A DNA stretch of 64,000 bases from Pedobacter sp. Hv1 (GTDB taxonomy: Bacteria > Bacteroidota > Bacteroidia > Sphingobacteriales > Sphingobacteriaceae), in NCBI RefSeq assembly GCF_001412215.1, contig NZ_LLWP01000004.1:248001-312000 (forward strand), given 5' to 3'. Below are positions 45,500 through 54,670 of this stretch, piece after piece; the first letter of the stretch is position 1; each line of letters opens with the position of its first letter. Below the pieces are notes generated by a model. The model was not told where the DNA came from. It saw nothing but the letters and a program-made list of their open reading frames with translations, and searched no databases. The position numbers and the translations under genes were made by a program.

Positions 45500-46267
45500 T
45501 TAAGCTCCGATATGGTAAACGGCAGTTTCTTCATACCTAGAGGCAACAATAATCTCTGTATTGCCTGCATGTTGCTGAAACAACTCATAAACTAAATTAG
45601 GATCGTTGTTGTCTTTACTTAAATGCGAAAGCAAAAGATGGCTCATGTATTCAGGTTTATGCGCTAAAAATAAATCTAAAGCCTGTTGGTTAGATAAATG
45701 ACCATTTCCGCCACGGATCCGATTCTTTAAATAATAGGGATATCTACCCTTATCTAACATCTCTTCATCATAATTGGCTTCTAAAAATGCAGCATGACAG
45801 TTTTTAAAGTTGTTGATTACATGGTCGCAATGCGAACCAATGTCTGTAAACACACCAACGGTTATGCCATTGCAACTAACGGTAAAACTATGAGGTTCTG
45901 CTGCATCATGTTTTTTCGGAAAGGCCGTAACCTGTAAGCCACCAAATTGAATAGGAGTATAAGCAGCAAATGATTGGATCAAATGTTCTTGCAACCTTTG
46001 TTTGCCACCTAAAAGAGTATTGTGGGTAATGTAAACAGGTAATTGGTATTTCTTGGCTAATACTGGTACGCCTCTAATATGGTCGCTATGCTCATGAGAG
46101 ATGAAAATAGCTTTAACCTTGTCCATCTGCAATGATAGCCTTTGCATCCTAATTTCAGTTTCCTTACAACTCAGACCAACATCTACCAATATTGCTTCAT
46201 CGGCATTGCCTATATAAAAACAATTGCCGTTACTACCTGTATTTAAAGAGCTGATGAATAATGCCAT
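45500..46267 (-). CDS. MBL-fold metallo-hydrolase (WalJ/YycJ-like)
   Basis: This 255-residue cytosolic protein has the metal motif HEHSDH (His58, His60, Asp62, His63). Further metal-site motifs are HDAAEPHSF, FTDIGSHCDHV, FLEANYDEEML and LLSHLSKDNNDP. The pattern is that of the WalJ/YycJ group, linked in Firmicutes to cell-wall or DNA-repair functions; in Bacteroidota the role is open. It is divergent from the cupin-like gene. Confidence 0.92.
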   Translation of the reverse strand: MALFISSLNTGSNGNCFYIGNADEAILVDVGLSCKETEIRMQRLSLQMDKVKAIFISHEHSDHIRGVPVLAKKYQLPVYITHNTLLGGKQRLQEHLIQSFAAYTPIQFGGLQVTAFPKKHDAAEPHSFTVSCNGITVGVFTDIGSHCDHVINNFKNCHAAFLEANYDEEMLDKGRYPYYLKNRIRGGNGHLSNQQALDLFLAHKPEYMSHLLLSHLSKDNNDPNLVYELFQQHAGNTEIIVASRYEETAVYHIGA

Positions 46268-46378
46268 AAGAAGCTACAAAGAAAACGAAATAATCGATTT
46301 AAAATCTGCAATTTTATAAACATTTACAAATGCCGAAACAACTTTAACCAATTGCTGTTTTACCTTAAATGAAATATA

Positions 46379-46774
46379 ATGGAAGAAAAATATAACCATG
46401 CTACACCGCAAAGACCTGAAGGGGCAAGGCCTCTCGATGCAGGGATTATTCCCATAGCTATTCCAAAATATATTGATCAGATTAGAAATGAAGATGCTTA
46501 CCATAGAAATGGAAAGAATGCAATCACTGTTTTCAAATCAGAAAAGATAACCATTACTTTAATTGCGCTTAAAGCTGGAGAAAATATACATCCTGGTAGT
46601 GAAGAAAATGAAGCTACCATGAGTTTACAGCTTATTGATGGTCATTTATTTTTTGAAAGCTTGGGTAATGAAATTGAACTAAAAAATGGCGAATTACTAA
46701 CTTTACACCAACAATTATCGTTTAACGCAAAGGCTATTAAAGACAGTATTTGCTTGTTAACCATGGTTAAATAG
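46379..46774 (+). CDS. Cupin-like small protein of unknown function
   Basis: The protein has 131 residues without a signal peptide. The second half looks like a small cupin barrel: 'ITITLIALKAGENIHPGSEENEATMSLQLIDGHLFFESLG' followed by 'IELKNGELLTLHQQLSFNAKAIKDSICLLTMVK'. Metal-binding His residues are few, so it may be a non-metal cupin. An N-terminal segment PQRPEGARPLDAGIIPIAIPKYIDQI is distinctive. Function unknown. Confidence 0.75.
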   Translation: MEEKYNHATPQRPEGARPLDAGIIPIAIPKYIDQIRNEDAYHRNGKNAITVFKSEKITITLIALKAGENIHPGSEENEATMSLQLIDGHLFFESLGNEIELKNGELLTLHQQLSFNAKAIKDSICLLTMVK

Positions 46775-46904
46775 CTTTTCAAGGCACTTTTGTTAATTTT
46801 TTTTAAAAGTTGATATCAAGAGCTAACAAATTGCCATTCAGGTATTTTTGTCGAAAAAGTGGCTTAACGCACCAATAAAAGCAATTATAAATATTTTAAA
46901 TTCA

Positions 46905-46934
46905 TTTGTTTATTAGGTATAAATGATATATTTG
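46905..46934 (+). promoter_or_regulatory. Full Bacteroidota promoter (-33 TTTG, -7 TATATTTG) of the histone-like gene
   Basis: TTTG at 46905-46908 and TATATTTG at 46927-46934 are 18 bases apart, close to the primary sigma consensus of Bacteroidota. The -7 box ends 22 bases before the ATG at 46957. This is the best complete promoter in the window. Confidence 0.75.
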
Positions 46935-46956
46935 AAATCAAATTAAAACTAGAAAA

Positions 46957-47136
46957 ATGGAAAAATTCTCAAAAGTTAAAGAAGTAATCGCTGCAATTGA
47001 GGCAGATGCTGAAAAATTTTATAATGGTGGTAACGCAGCAGCAGGTACTAGAGTACGTAAAGCAATGCAAGACCTTAAAGGTTTAGCTCAAGAAATCCGT
47101 ACTGAGGTAACTGATAAAAAAAACTCGGCTAAATAA
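46957..47136 (+). CDS. Histone H1-like protein (Hc1 family), 59 residues
   Basis: This short gene encodes MEKFSKVKEVIAAIEADAEK, then FYNGGNAAAGTRVRKAMQDL and KGLAQEIRTEVTDKKNSAK. Its helix-rich pattern with NAAAGTRVRKAMQ is the Bacteroidota histone H1-like (Hc1-related) family, small abundant proteins thought to bind DNA. It has a consensus promoter just upstream and a strong terminator 24 bases after the stop, so it is an independent, probably highly expressed unit. Unlike chlamydial Hc1, it has no long Lys/Ala tail. Confidence 0.9.
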   Translation: MEKFSKVKEVIAAIEADAEKFYNGGNAAAGTRVRKAMQDLKGLAQEIRTEVTDKKNSAK

Positions 47137-47160
47137 GCTTTTGAGCTTAATCATTAAAAA

Positions 47161-47187
47161 AGACCCTGCTTTTGTAGGGTCTTTTTG
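47161..47187 (+). terminator. Rho-independent terminator of the histone-like gene
   Basis: AGACCCT (47161-47167) pairs with AGGGTCT (47176-47182), followed by TTTT. Confidence 0.9.
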
Positions 47188-47302
47188 TTGATAGACCATT
47201 TTGATCTTGTCTAAACAATTGGTCTTTTGTATTGAAGTAAATAGAGTGAGATGAACAAAATTTTGTACTTTTAACACCAAGAAAGATTAAATAGCCTTAA
47301 AG

Positions 47303-47614
47303 ATGATTTCAGTAAAAGTAAGCTATACCGTAAAGCCAGAGTTTGTTGAAAAAAACAAACAGAACATTAGCATATTCTTAAACGACTTTAAAAAATTAGT
47401 GAGTGCAAATTTTCTTTATAATGTTTATTTACAAGAAGATGGCCTAACATTCTTACATATTTCTATGTACGATGATGAAGATGTACAACATCAAGTATTG
47501 CATGTTCCTTCCTTTTTGCAGTTTCAAAAAGAGAGAGATGAGAGTGGGCTAAATGATAGTCATAAGTTTGAAACCTTAACTTTTATAGGCTCATCCTTAA
47601 GTATCATTAAATAA
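47303..47614 (+). CDS. Small conserved protein, possibly dimeric alpha/beta-barrel fold
   Basis: The protein has 103 residues with the strand-helix-strand pattern of small ferredoxin-like (ABM/EthD-like) proteins: 'MISVKVSYTVKPEFVEKNKQNISIFLNDF', 'FLYNVYLQEDGLTFLHISMYDDEDV' and 'FLQFQKERDESGL'. The active-site residues of known monooxygenases are not recognisable. Function unknown. It has a hairpin shared with the convergent SDR gene downstream. Confidence 0.75.
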   Translation: MISVKVSYTVKPEFVEKNKQNISIFLNDFKKLVSANFLYNVYLQEDGLTFLHISMYDDEDVQHQVLHVPSFLQFQKERDESGLNDSHKFETLTFIGSSLSIIK

Positions 47615-47638
47615 TTGTTCTAAATCATTTAGAGCAAT
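47613..47638. terminator. Bidirectional terminator hairpin between convergent genes
   Basis: ATTGTTCTAAA pairs with TTTAGAGCAAT over a two- to four-base loop, starting at the stop codon of the upstream gene. The hairpin could serve both directions; there is no strong T-tract on either side. Confidence 0.6.
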
Positions 47639-47654
47639 AAGTTTTGGCAATTGA

Positions 47655-48494
47655 TTAGTTAAAGCCTGTAGCAATCGTCATTTTTTTCCATTTCTCTAAA
47701 TCCGTTTTTACTGCGTCCATTTTAACATAAGCTCTGTTGTAGGCATCTTCACCTAAAAATAAATGTAAAGGTGGATTTTCGACACTAGACATTTCAATAA
47801 TGGCTGCAACTGCTTTTTCTGGATCTCCAGCTTGGTTACCATTGATCTGTTGTTGATGTGCTGTTTGAGAAGCTCGAACAGATTGATAAACATCTAATTG
47901 GTTCTTTGGTACATTGATAGAATCTTTCTCTAAGAAACTTGTTCTAAAATAGCCAGGAGAAACGATGGTTACATTAATTCCAAATGGTTTTACTTCTTCG
48001 GCCAACGATTCGCTAAAACCTTGTACCGCAAATTTAGTAGCACAATAAATGCCCCAACCCGGAAAATTGCCACTAAAGCCACCAATAGAAGAAATATTAA
48101 AGATATAACCACTTTGTTGTGCTCTTAAATGTGGCATTACGTTTCTGATTACATTTAAAGAACCAAATACATTGATGTTGAAATTTTTCCTTGCTTCTTC
48201 TTCACTAAGTTCTTCGAGACTGCCCAATAATCCATAGCCTGCATTGTTTACGATTACATCTAACCTTCCAAATTGCTCCATACTTTTGGCAATGGCGGCT
48301 TTAACGTCTTCTTCATTATTGATGTCGACAGTAAGTGCCAAAAAATTTGGATGGTTTGCAATAATTTTGTTTAAATCTGCTGCATTTCTTGAAGTGGCGG
48401 CAACTTTATCGCCTTTGCTCAGTAATTGTTTAACTAGTGATAAACCTAGTCCTTTGGAGGCTCCTGTAATGAACCATACTTTTTGATTTTCCAT
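47655..48494 (-). CDS. Short-chain dehydrogenase/reductase (SDR)
   Basis: This 279-residue classical SDR has the cofactor motif TGASKGLGLSL (GxxxGxG), the NNAG motif at about 83-86 and the active site with Ser135/136, Tyr150 and Lys154 (YCATK). It uses NAD(P)H to reduce or oxidise an unknown carbonyl or alcohol. The divergence of the C-terminal third is normal in this group. The AraC-type gene ends 90 bases upstream in the same direction and may control it. Confidence 0.93.
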   Translation of the reverse strand: MENQKVWFITGASKGLGLSLVKQLLSKGDKVAATSRNAADLNKIIANHPNFLALTVDINNEEDVKAAIAKSMEQFGRLDVIVNNAGYGLLGSLEELSEEEARKNFNINVFGSLNVIRNVMPHLRAQQSGYIFNISSIGGFSGNFPGWGIYCATKFAVQGFSESLAEEVKPFGINVTIVSPGYFRTSFLEKDSINVPKNQLDVYQSVRASQTAHQQQINGNQAGDPEKAVAAIIEMSSVENPPLHLFLGEDAYNRAYVKMDAVKTDLEKWKKMTIATGFN

Positions 48495-48584
48495 AATTTG
48501 ATTTTTTATGGATCCAAAATTATAGCAAAAACTACAGCAGAGTTTGCAATATTCAAGTTATTAATTACAAAATTCAAACACTTT

Positions 48585-49490
48585 TTAAGAAGCTATTCTG
48601 AACTTGCTTGGTGTGAACTGTGTTTGTTTTTTGAAAAAATTATTAAAATGGGCAGGTTCTTCAAAGCCTAGGCAATATCCAATTTCGGCAATATTCCAAT
48701 CGGTATGTCTCAATAAAGTTTTGGCTTCTATAATTAAACGCTCTGCAATTACATCAGTAGTTGTTTTGCCTGTAGTTTCTTTAATGGCTCTGTTTAAGTG
48801 GTTCACATGCATAGCCAATTGCGTAGCAAAATCTTTTGCAGAACGCATGGTAAAACGCTGAGAAGGGGTTTCTATTGGGAACTGTCTCTCTAGTAACTCG
48901 GTAAATACAGCAGTGATTCTTGATTTCGCGTCAGTATGCTGATAAAGATTGGTTGAGGGTTGCGATTTTAAGGCAAAATGTGTCAGTTCCATCACATAGT
49001 TTCTTAACAGATCGTATTTAAAAGCATAATCTGATTCTATTTCGCTCAACATTTTTTCAAATACCTCGCTTGCTTGTTGTTCTTGTTCTTGGTTAAGCTC
49101 GTATGCTGGTTTGCCATCAAACTTATACATAGGTAGATCATTCAATCCGCCTCTGATTTTTTCTGTGAAAAATGATTTAGAGAAAATGCAGAAATAGCCA
49201 GTTTGGTTCTCGCTTAAGGATTCCCAGATATAAGGTACCTGCGGATTGAAAAATATCAACGTTGTTCCTTCAATAGCAACGCTTTTATCTGCGTAATGGT
49301 AAATGCCTTTTGTACGAACCAAACTTACTTTGTAAAAATCTTTTCGACTGTATTTTACGGGTTTGGCATTTGGACCCACACAATCTTCTAATCTAAAAAC
49401 ATTAAAATGACCTATTTCTTGTTGCAGACCAACTGGTAGGTAATTGAATTTTTTCTGATAAAAATCTTCAAGACTTTCTATGTTCGACAT
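48585..49490 (-). CDS. AraC-family transcriptional regulator
   Basis: The protein has 301 residues. The N-terminal part is cupin-like (GIYHYADKSVAIEGTTLIFFNPQVPYIWE). The C-terminal 100 residues are the double HTH: DFATQLAMHVNHLNRAIKETTGK then WNIAEIGYCLGFEEPAHFNNFFKKQTQFTPSKFR. It lies upstream of the SDR gene on the same strand, a pair commonly seen as regulator and target. Confidence 0.93.
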   Translation of the reverse strand: MSNIESLEDFYQKKFNYLPVGLQQEIGHFNVFRLEDCVGPNAKPVKYSRKDFYKVSLVRTKGIYHYADKSVAIEGTTLIFFNPQVPYIWESLSENQTGYFCIFSKSFFTEKIRGGLNDLPMYKFDGKPAYELNQEQEQQASEVFEKMLSEIESDYAFKYDLLRNYVMELTHFALKSQPSTNLYQHTDAKSRITAVFTELLERQFPIETPSQRFTMRSAKDFATQLAMHVNHLNRAIKETTGKTTTDVIAERLIIEAKTLLRHTDWNIAEIGYCLGFEEPAHFNNFFKKQTQFTPSKFRIAS

Positions 49491-49664
49491 ATCTCGTTTA
49501 AATAAAGATTAAAGTTAATACTTATTTAAACAAGCAGCTTGCAAAATTGAAACATTGAATTGCAAAATTCAAACAGTTTTATGGTGAGTGTGAATTTATT
49601 TCATACTTTTCTTAAGTTGAAATTTATCTTGTAACTTACCTTTAAGTTAAACCAACTACGCGCT

Positions 49665-50612
49665 ATGAAAAATATACTTCGATCAGTCATTATATGCTTA
49701 ATTGCTTGTTTTGCAGTGTCCGCAGTAAAAGCACAAGTACCACATATATCAATTAAAGTCGAAACGAATACCAATAGAAGCATTGATTATATTGCAACAA
49801 AAACAGATCCAGGTACTTTTCTTGTCGTACTGAATTTTACCAATTTAACTAACTCTCTGTCAAAAGAAAGAGAGATTGCAACCATAACTGGCTATGCTGG
49901 TAATGTTTACACGATGAGACCTGAAAATAAAAATCAGGACATCCGTTATTCTAATTTTACTTTTTCTTATATCAGAGGTAAGCTCAATCCAAAATATGAT
50001 CCTGAATTTGTTTATCTCCTGCCTTATCAAAATGGAACGAAGGTAAAGGCGCTAGAATTAACAGATGGAAAGGCTAAGTATCTTGGTAGTACAACGCCAA
50101 ATAGCTGGAAAATCTATCGTTTTTCTACAGATGCAGCAGATACAGTTACAGCAGTTAGAAAAGGAATAGTTGTTGAGCTAAAAGACATTTACGATACTGA
50201 TTCAAGGGAAGGAGTGGCATTTACTTCCAATCAGAATTTTATTATGATTGAACATGCGGATGGTACTTTGGCAGAATACAATGGTTTTAAAAAGGGGAGT
50301 ACTACTGTTAAAGTAGGAGATGTGGTGTTTCCGGGTGCAAGTTTAGGTATGAGTTCAAAAGCTAGCGAAAATGCAGAACCTAGTATTACATTAGTGTTGA
50401 GTTATTTAAAATCTGCCGATTTTGAAAGTGCAAAAGACAAAACCAAGCAACGTGATAAGAGTTTATATGGTTACATCACTGGTAAATTTCTCACAGGAGA
50501 AAATTCAAGTATGGTTTTAGAATCGAATCAAGTATATACTTCAGTTATTGCACCAGCTATTGTTCAAAAAGAATTGACTAAGAAAGAGTTAAAGGCATTA
50601 GTCAAAAAATAG
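49665..50612 (+). CDS. Secreted protein with degenerate LytM/M23-like domain
   Basis: The protein has 315 residues with the signal peptide MKNILRSVIICLIACFAVSAVKAQ. Residues about 160-245 resemble a LytM/M23 fold ('VTAVRKGIVVELKDIYDTDS', 'NFIMIEHADGTLAEYNGFKKGSTTVKVGDVVFPGASLG'). The metal-binding His/Asp set is not intact: the usual HxH after the 'EHADGTLAEY' strand reads NGF. It is therefore probably a binding or regulatory protein rather than a peptidase, like EnvC-type activators. The call is a fold-level judgement by eye. Confidence 0.65.
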   Translation: MKNILRSVIICLIACFAVSAVKAQVPHISIKVETNTNRSIDYIATKTDPGTFLVVLNFTNLTNSLSKEREIATITGYAGNVYTMRPENKNQDIRYSNFTFSYIRGKLNPKYDPEFVYLLPYQNGTKVKALELTDGKAKYLGSTTPNSWKIYRFSTDAADTVTAVRKGIVVELKDIYDTDSREGVAFTSNQNFIMIEHADGTLAEYNGFKKGSTTVKVGDVVFPGASLGMSSKASENAEPSITLVLSYLKSADFESAKDKTKQRDKSLYGYITGKFLTGENSSMVLESNQVYTSVIAPAIVQKELTKKELKALVKK

Positions 50613-50614
50613 CG

Positions 50615-51079
50615 TTAGATAACTCGGCCTTCTTTTTTTGCCTTCTGGTCTAAAGAAGCCCCAATGGCTAAACCAATGCCCAGTCCAATTGGTAAACCTA
50701 AAGCAATGTTTTTGAAGAGTAGACCAAAAGGCAAACCTATGGCCACACCTAATGGTAGAAAAATGGCAATAAAGTAACCTTCACTTACCAGGTTGTGTTT
50801 TTTCTGCAGTTCGATCTTCAATTCATTTACTGCTTTAAGATAGGCTTTATCAATAAACTTGTTGTTTTCGTTTTTAACAGGAAATAAGGTTAATAGGGCT
50901 TCCAATTTAGATTGGAAGTGTGCTAAGTCAACCTCTTCCGTAATTTTGCTTGGTACTTTACGAATTGCATTGCCAATAAAATCAACATGATAAGTTTTTG
51001 CTTCTTTTGTGGTCAATAATTGAGTTTTTGTTGCTAAAACAGCCAATTGGGCTGAGGTCCAAGTTTCTATATCCTGCAT
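50615..51079 (-). CDS. Hypothetical protein with C-terminal glycine-rich membrane segment
   Basis: The protein has 154 residues from the ATG at 51079. A polar helical N-terminal half (ETWTSAQLAVLATKTQLLTTKEAKTYHV) is followed by two hydrophobic segments: 'YFIAIFLPLGVAIGLPFGLLF' and 'NIALGLPIGLGIGLAIGASL'. The second is very Gly/Ile-rich, with GxxxG-like packing. No family is recognised. The stop is three bases from that of the convergent LytM-like gene. TATCTTTG ends three bases before the ATG, so the message would be leaderless if that site is used. Confidence 0.75.
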   Translation of the reverse strand: MQDIETWTSAQLAVLATKTQLLTTKEAKTYHVDFIGNAIRKVPSKITEEVDLAHFQSKLEALLTLFPVKNENNKFIDKAYLKAVNELKIELQKKHNLVSEGYFIAIFLPLGVAIGLPFGLLFKNIALGLPIGLGIGLAIGASLDQKAKKEGRVI

Positions 51080-51082
51080 ATT

Positions 51083-51090
51083 CAAAGATA
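51083..51090 (-). promoter_or_regulatory. -7 promoter element abutting the start of the 50615-51079 gene
   Basis: TATCTTTG on the minus strand; a full consensus match ending three bases before the ATG, which suggests leaderless transcription or a chance match. Confidence 0.45.
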
Positions 51091-51161
51091 CGCATAAACC
51101 TATTTATGCAAAAGATAAAATGATCAAAGGTTAATTTGATATTGATTTTTGATGGAGCTTG

Positions 51162-52859
51162 TTATTTTTGGCTTAGAAATTCGAGTGCTCTCATTAATGT
51201 TTCATCTTTTCCTTCAAATAAGCCTTTGATGGTGGGTGTTACTGTAATAGCTGGGATGATGCCAATACCCACAAATTCCTTCCCATCTGGGTAAGTATCT
51301 TTTTTAGCGCAAACCCTAGCAGAGCCACCACCTGGTAAATCGAAACTAAAAGGCTGCCCTGTACTGCCTCCGGTAGGTAAACCAATCAGTTTTCCTCGTT
51401 GCATGGCATCAAATTGCATTGTAAAATCTTCTGCAGCAGAATAGGTATTCGGACCAATTAATAACACAATAGGTTTATCGTAATGATTTTTTTTGTTTGG
51501 AGCTGTGCTGCCCATGCTTCTGGTTACCCAATTTGTTCCAGGTACAGGTTGTCCTTCATAGCGTATGGTGCTTCCCTTTGCTAAGTTAAAAGTCTGATTG
51601 GCTAAGGTTCTTAAAATGTATTCGCCATAAGCTCCTTCGCCACCACCATTGTCCCTTACATCAATAATTAGGCTTTTAGTATTGGCAATTGTTGTAAATA
51701 AGGAGTCGTATTTTTTTAATATACTTTCATCATTAAAACTATTGATCGTTAAATAGCCAATATCACCAATGGTTTTAAATTCCATTGCAGGTACTTTTTT
51801 AAGGTTTTTGTAACCACTTCGATTGAGCGTAGTAGTCCAAACCTTGCCCTTTTTGTCTTTAAGTTCTAAACTGATTGGTGTAAACTCATCGCCTCGTAAT
51901 AGATAAGTAGAGAATTGGCGAGCAATTAAATCTTGTAGTGTTGAGCTGTTGAGATAAGGCTTTATATATTTGTCTGCATAGCTCATTACGGGTTCTCCAT
52001 CAATCTTTAAAATTTCTAAACCCGGTACAATTCCATTTTGTTGCAAACTATCGCTACTTACCGAAGTGATGAATACACGTCCCTCTATCAATTCGGTTCT
52101 AACTGGTGGTTTGGCATAAAATTCCCTAACTAGTTCAGCAGGAGGGAAAACATCAGTATGTCCATCATGTAGTTGCGCATAAAATTGCTGAAGTACCCTA
52201 TAATACTCTTTAGTGCTTTTTGTAGCTTTAACTAAAGGAAGATAAGCTAAATAGGTTTTGTTCCAATCTGTAGTTAATCGATCTAGGTAAACAAAATTGT
52301 ACTTAGCTTGCGCCCATAATTGAGATAGGCCAGCTACTTTTTCTTCGTCAGAAAGATTGGGTTTATAAGGTGTTTTAAAAATATCGCCTTTCCATAAAGC
52401 TGCCCGAGCTTTATATTTTTCTGTTAAAGTAATAAACTTAGGCAGTTTAACTAATTCTTTATAGATAGTGTCTTTTTCTATACCCGAACGATCCCATTTT
52501 GCATTTTCATAGGCTTTTTCAAAAGCATCAATGGCTTTATCATATTGTTTGTTAAGGGTATACATTTCTAAAAGACTAGAATAAACGTCACTTTTCCTGT
52601 TGTATAAATAGGAGCTTCCTTGTGCAACATCTTTAACTTCTGTTTGATCTAAGTAGGTGAGGGCGCTTTTTAATTGCTCAATGCTCTTTTCTAATTCAGT
52701 TGGTGTAGGTTTTTTCTGATCTATCCATATTTTTCTTACATTATTTCTAATCCTTTGTACGCTGTCTGCATATTTATCGCCAATTGTTCTTTGCGCAAAA
52801 GTGTTGGTAACCATCAATAACAATGTACCATACAAAAAGGTCTTGAATAGTTTTTTCAT
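51162..52859 (-). CDS. Secreted S41-family peptidase (long form)
   Basis: The protein has 565 residues from MKKLFKTFLYGTLLLMVTNTFAQ; an in-frame TTG three codons earlier is ignored. A TPR-like helical N-terminal region (about 50-165: YSSLLEMYTLNKQYDKAIDAFEKAY) is unusual for S41. It is followed by the S41 N-lobe (LWAQAKYNFVYLDR), a PDZ-like part (GIVPGLEILKIDGEPV) and the protease core with SLIIDVRDNGGGEG and NTYSAAEDFTMQFD, where Ser is the nucleophile. It is probably periplasmic or surface-located. It is the largest of the three S41 proteins here. Confidence 0.9.
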   Translation of the reverse strand: MKKLFKTFLYGTLLLMVTNTFAQRTIGDKYADSVQRIRNNVRKIWIDQKKPTPTELEKSIEQLKSALTYLDQTEVKDVAQGSSYLYNRKSDVYSSLLEMYTLNKQYDKAIDAFEKAYENAKWDRSGIEKDTIYKELVKLPKFITLTEKYKARAALWKGDIFKTPYKPNLSDEEKVAGLSQLWAQAKYNFVYLDRLTTDWNKTYLAYLPLVKATKSTKEYYRVLQQFYAQLHDGHTDVFPPAELVREFYAKPPVRTELIEGRVFITSVSSDSLQQNGIVPGLEILKIDGEPVMSYADKYIKPYLNSSTLQDLIARQFSTYLLRGDEFTPISLELKDKKGKVWTTTLNRSGYKNLKKVPAMEFKTIGDIGYLTINSFNDESILKKYDSLFTTIANTKSLIIDVRDNGGGEGAYGEYILRTLANQTFNLAKGSTIRYEGQPVPGTNWVTRSMGSTAPNKKNHYDKPIVLLIGPNTYSAAEDFTMQFDAMQRGKLIGLPTGGSTGQPFSFDLPGGGSARVCAKKDTYPDGKEFVGIGIIPAITVTPTIKGLFEGKDETLMRALEFLSQK

Positions 52860-53010
52860 TTTGATCAATAATTTGGTATCGTATTACGAATTGATTCGTA
52901 GTTTGTTGAATGCAATTGTACGAATAATTTCGTATATCAAATCATATTTCAAAAAATAAATAAAATTTTAGCTAATTGACTGGTAATAAGGAGGGATGAA
53001 AAGATAGTGT

Positions 53011-53553
53011 TTAACTTATTATCAGTTCTTTTCTCATTTTAACTAAACCTAATAATTCGCCATCAGGTAGTACTTCATCAATTCGTACCAAGGCCTTGTA
53101 ACCTAGCGCATCGTAAAGTGGTACACCGGGTAAAGTAGCACCTAGCTCTAAACTTGTAAAACCATGTGCTAATGCTGCTTTTTCGCAAACATCAATCAAT
53201 TTTTTACCTATGCCTTGTCTGGCCCAATCTGCATGTACAAAAAAAGCCCTGATCCTGGCGGCATCTGTTTCTGGATCTAATAGTGGATCTTCAATTTCTT
53301 TATACTGATCGCCACCATACAAAGTATTGCGTTTGCTCCAGCCTCCACAAGCTACAATTGTCTCGTCTGATTGGGCAACATAATAGGTGCCATCTTTTAC
53401 CAATTGTGTATCTATTCCAAAAATGTGTTGAATAGAACTTTCAATTTGGGCAGGAGTATAATAACCTTTGCTCAAACCACGAACAGAGATGGTAATTAAT
53501 TGTTGCAATTGTGGAATATCTTCAAAAGTTGCTGGACGTATGGTGATCGGCAT
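53011..53553 (-). CDS. GNAT-family N-acetyltransferase
   Basis: This 180-residue protein has the GNAT acetyl-CoA motif in RAFFVHADWARQGIGKKLIDVCEKAA. The N-terminal part is ITIRPATFEDIPQLQQLI, and the C-terminal strand is FTSLELGATLPGVPLYDALGYKAL. The acceptor substrate is unknown. Confidence 0.9.
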   Translation of the reverse strand: MPITIRPATFEDIPQLQQLITISVRGLSKGYYTPAQIESSIQHIFGIDTQLVKDGTYYVAQSDETIVACGGWSKRNTLYGGDQYKEIEDPLLDPETDAARIRAFFVHADWARQGIGKKLIDVCEKAALAHGFTSLELGATLPGVPLYDALGYKALVRIDEVLPDGELLGLVKMRKELIIS

Positions 53554-53632
53554 AATGATTCAAAATATAGGAGTATATAAAACGTCAATTGTTATTCAAA
53601 AATATCGCTTTACTAATTTTTAATACAACATT

Positions 53633-54670
53633 CTACATCAATACTCCTTTTTTTGCAGTTACTGGATGTGGAATATCAGTATCGCCAATCATTTCTTTAA
53701 GGTCTATTTCTATGGTGCGGCAAATAGATAACATCGGAATGTCATTGGGCAGACCTTCAAAAGGGTTCTCGGAATAATCGCCAACGAGCTCCATAACCAA
53801 GAAAAGCCAACCAATTAAAGTAATCACAGGTATGGCCAACCAAGAAGCGTATGGCCCTAGTTTATCAAAATCTGCTACCAAACCAAATGGCAAAAGAAAA
53901 ATAAAAATAGAAACGAACAACAAACTGGCACCACCATACTGACGGGGCAATGGAAATTTCTTGATCCGTTCTGTTTTGCCTTGTTGTTCATAAAAATCGT
54001 TCAGTATTTTTTGGAGTTCAACGTGCCGAAAGTCGTCAATTAGATCTTCATCTCTTAGTTGTTTGAGTTGTTGCGATTGAATATCGATCAACTGGGTGGC
54101 CATATTGCTGTATTTAACCAACGATTGATACTCAGCTGCTTCTAGATGCTTAGTCAATTGATGATCTGCATCATCATCTTCTAAAAGACCGAGGCCACTA
54201 TTCTGGATTCTTCTTTTGGTAAGTCTTGCAATGTGAACACTCTGACTGATATGTTCCCATGCGGTGGGGGCAAGCAACTGGCTTCTTAAGGTATATATCC
54301 ATGCAATGTGACGGTAAATGATCTTTTTTACAATGGCGTCTAATTCTTGTTGTGGTAAAGCATCCGCACGAAACTTATTGCTCACATATGCCCTAATGTT
54401 AGTGGCAAAAGAACGGCTTCCGTTTACAATAGATCCCCAAATTTTTCGGGCTTCCCAAAGTCGATCGTAAGCTTGGTTATTTTTAAAGCCAATGTAAAAT
54501 GCTACAGTAGTACCTACAATTACTACTGCAGAAAGTGGAATGGCCACCCATCTAATGCCCAGTATTTTATAGATAAAAACAACGATAAAAGACCATAAGC
54601 CAAGCCAGATCAGGTGTCGGCCTGCAAATTCCATGAGGCCTTTAAAGTTGAAATTTTTATTGATGTACAT
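53633..54670 (-). CDS. Bestrophin-family anion channel (UPF0187)
   Basis: This 345-residue inner-membrane protein has four main membrane segments. Family signatures are the N-terminal FYIGFKNNQAYDRLWEARKIWGSIVN and the C-terminal MELVGDYSENPFEGLPNDIPML..CRTIEIDL. Bacterial bestrophins are pentameric channels; the cation/anion preference varies. It appears to be monocistronic. Confidence 0.93.
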   Translation of the reverse strand: MYINKNFNFKGLMEFAGRHLIWLGLWSFIVVFIYKILGIRWVAIPLSAVVIVGTTVAFYIGFKNNQAYDRLWEARKIWGSIVNGSRSFATNIRAYVSNKFRADALPQQELDAIVKKIIYRHIAWIYTLRSQLLAPTAWEHISQSVHIARLTKRRIQNSGLGLLEDDDADHQLTKHLEAAEYQSLVKYSNMATQLIDIQSQQLKQLRDEDLIDDFRHVELQKILNDFYEQQGKTERIKKFPLPRQYGGASLLFVSIFIFLLPFGLVADFDKLGPYASWLAIPVITLIGWLFLVMELVGDYSENPFEGLPNDIPMLSICRTIEIDLKEMIGDTDIPHPVTAKKGVLM

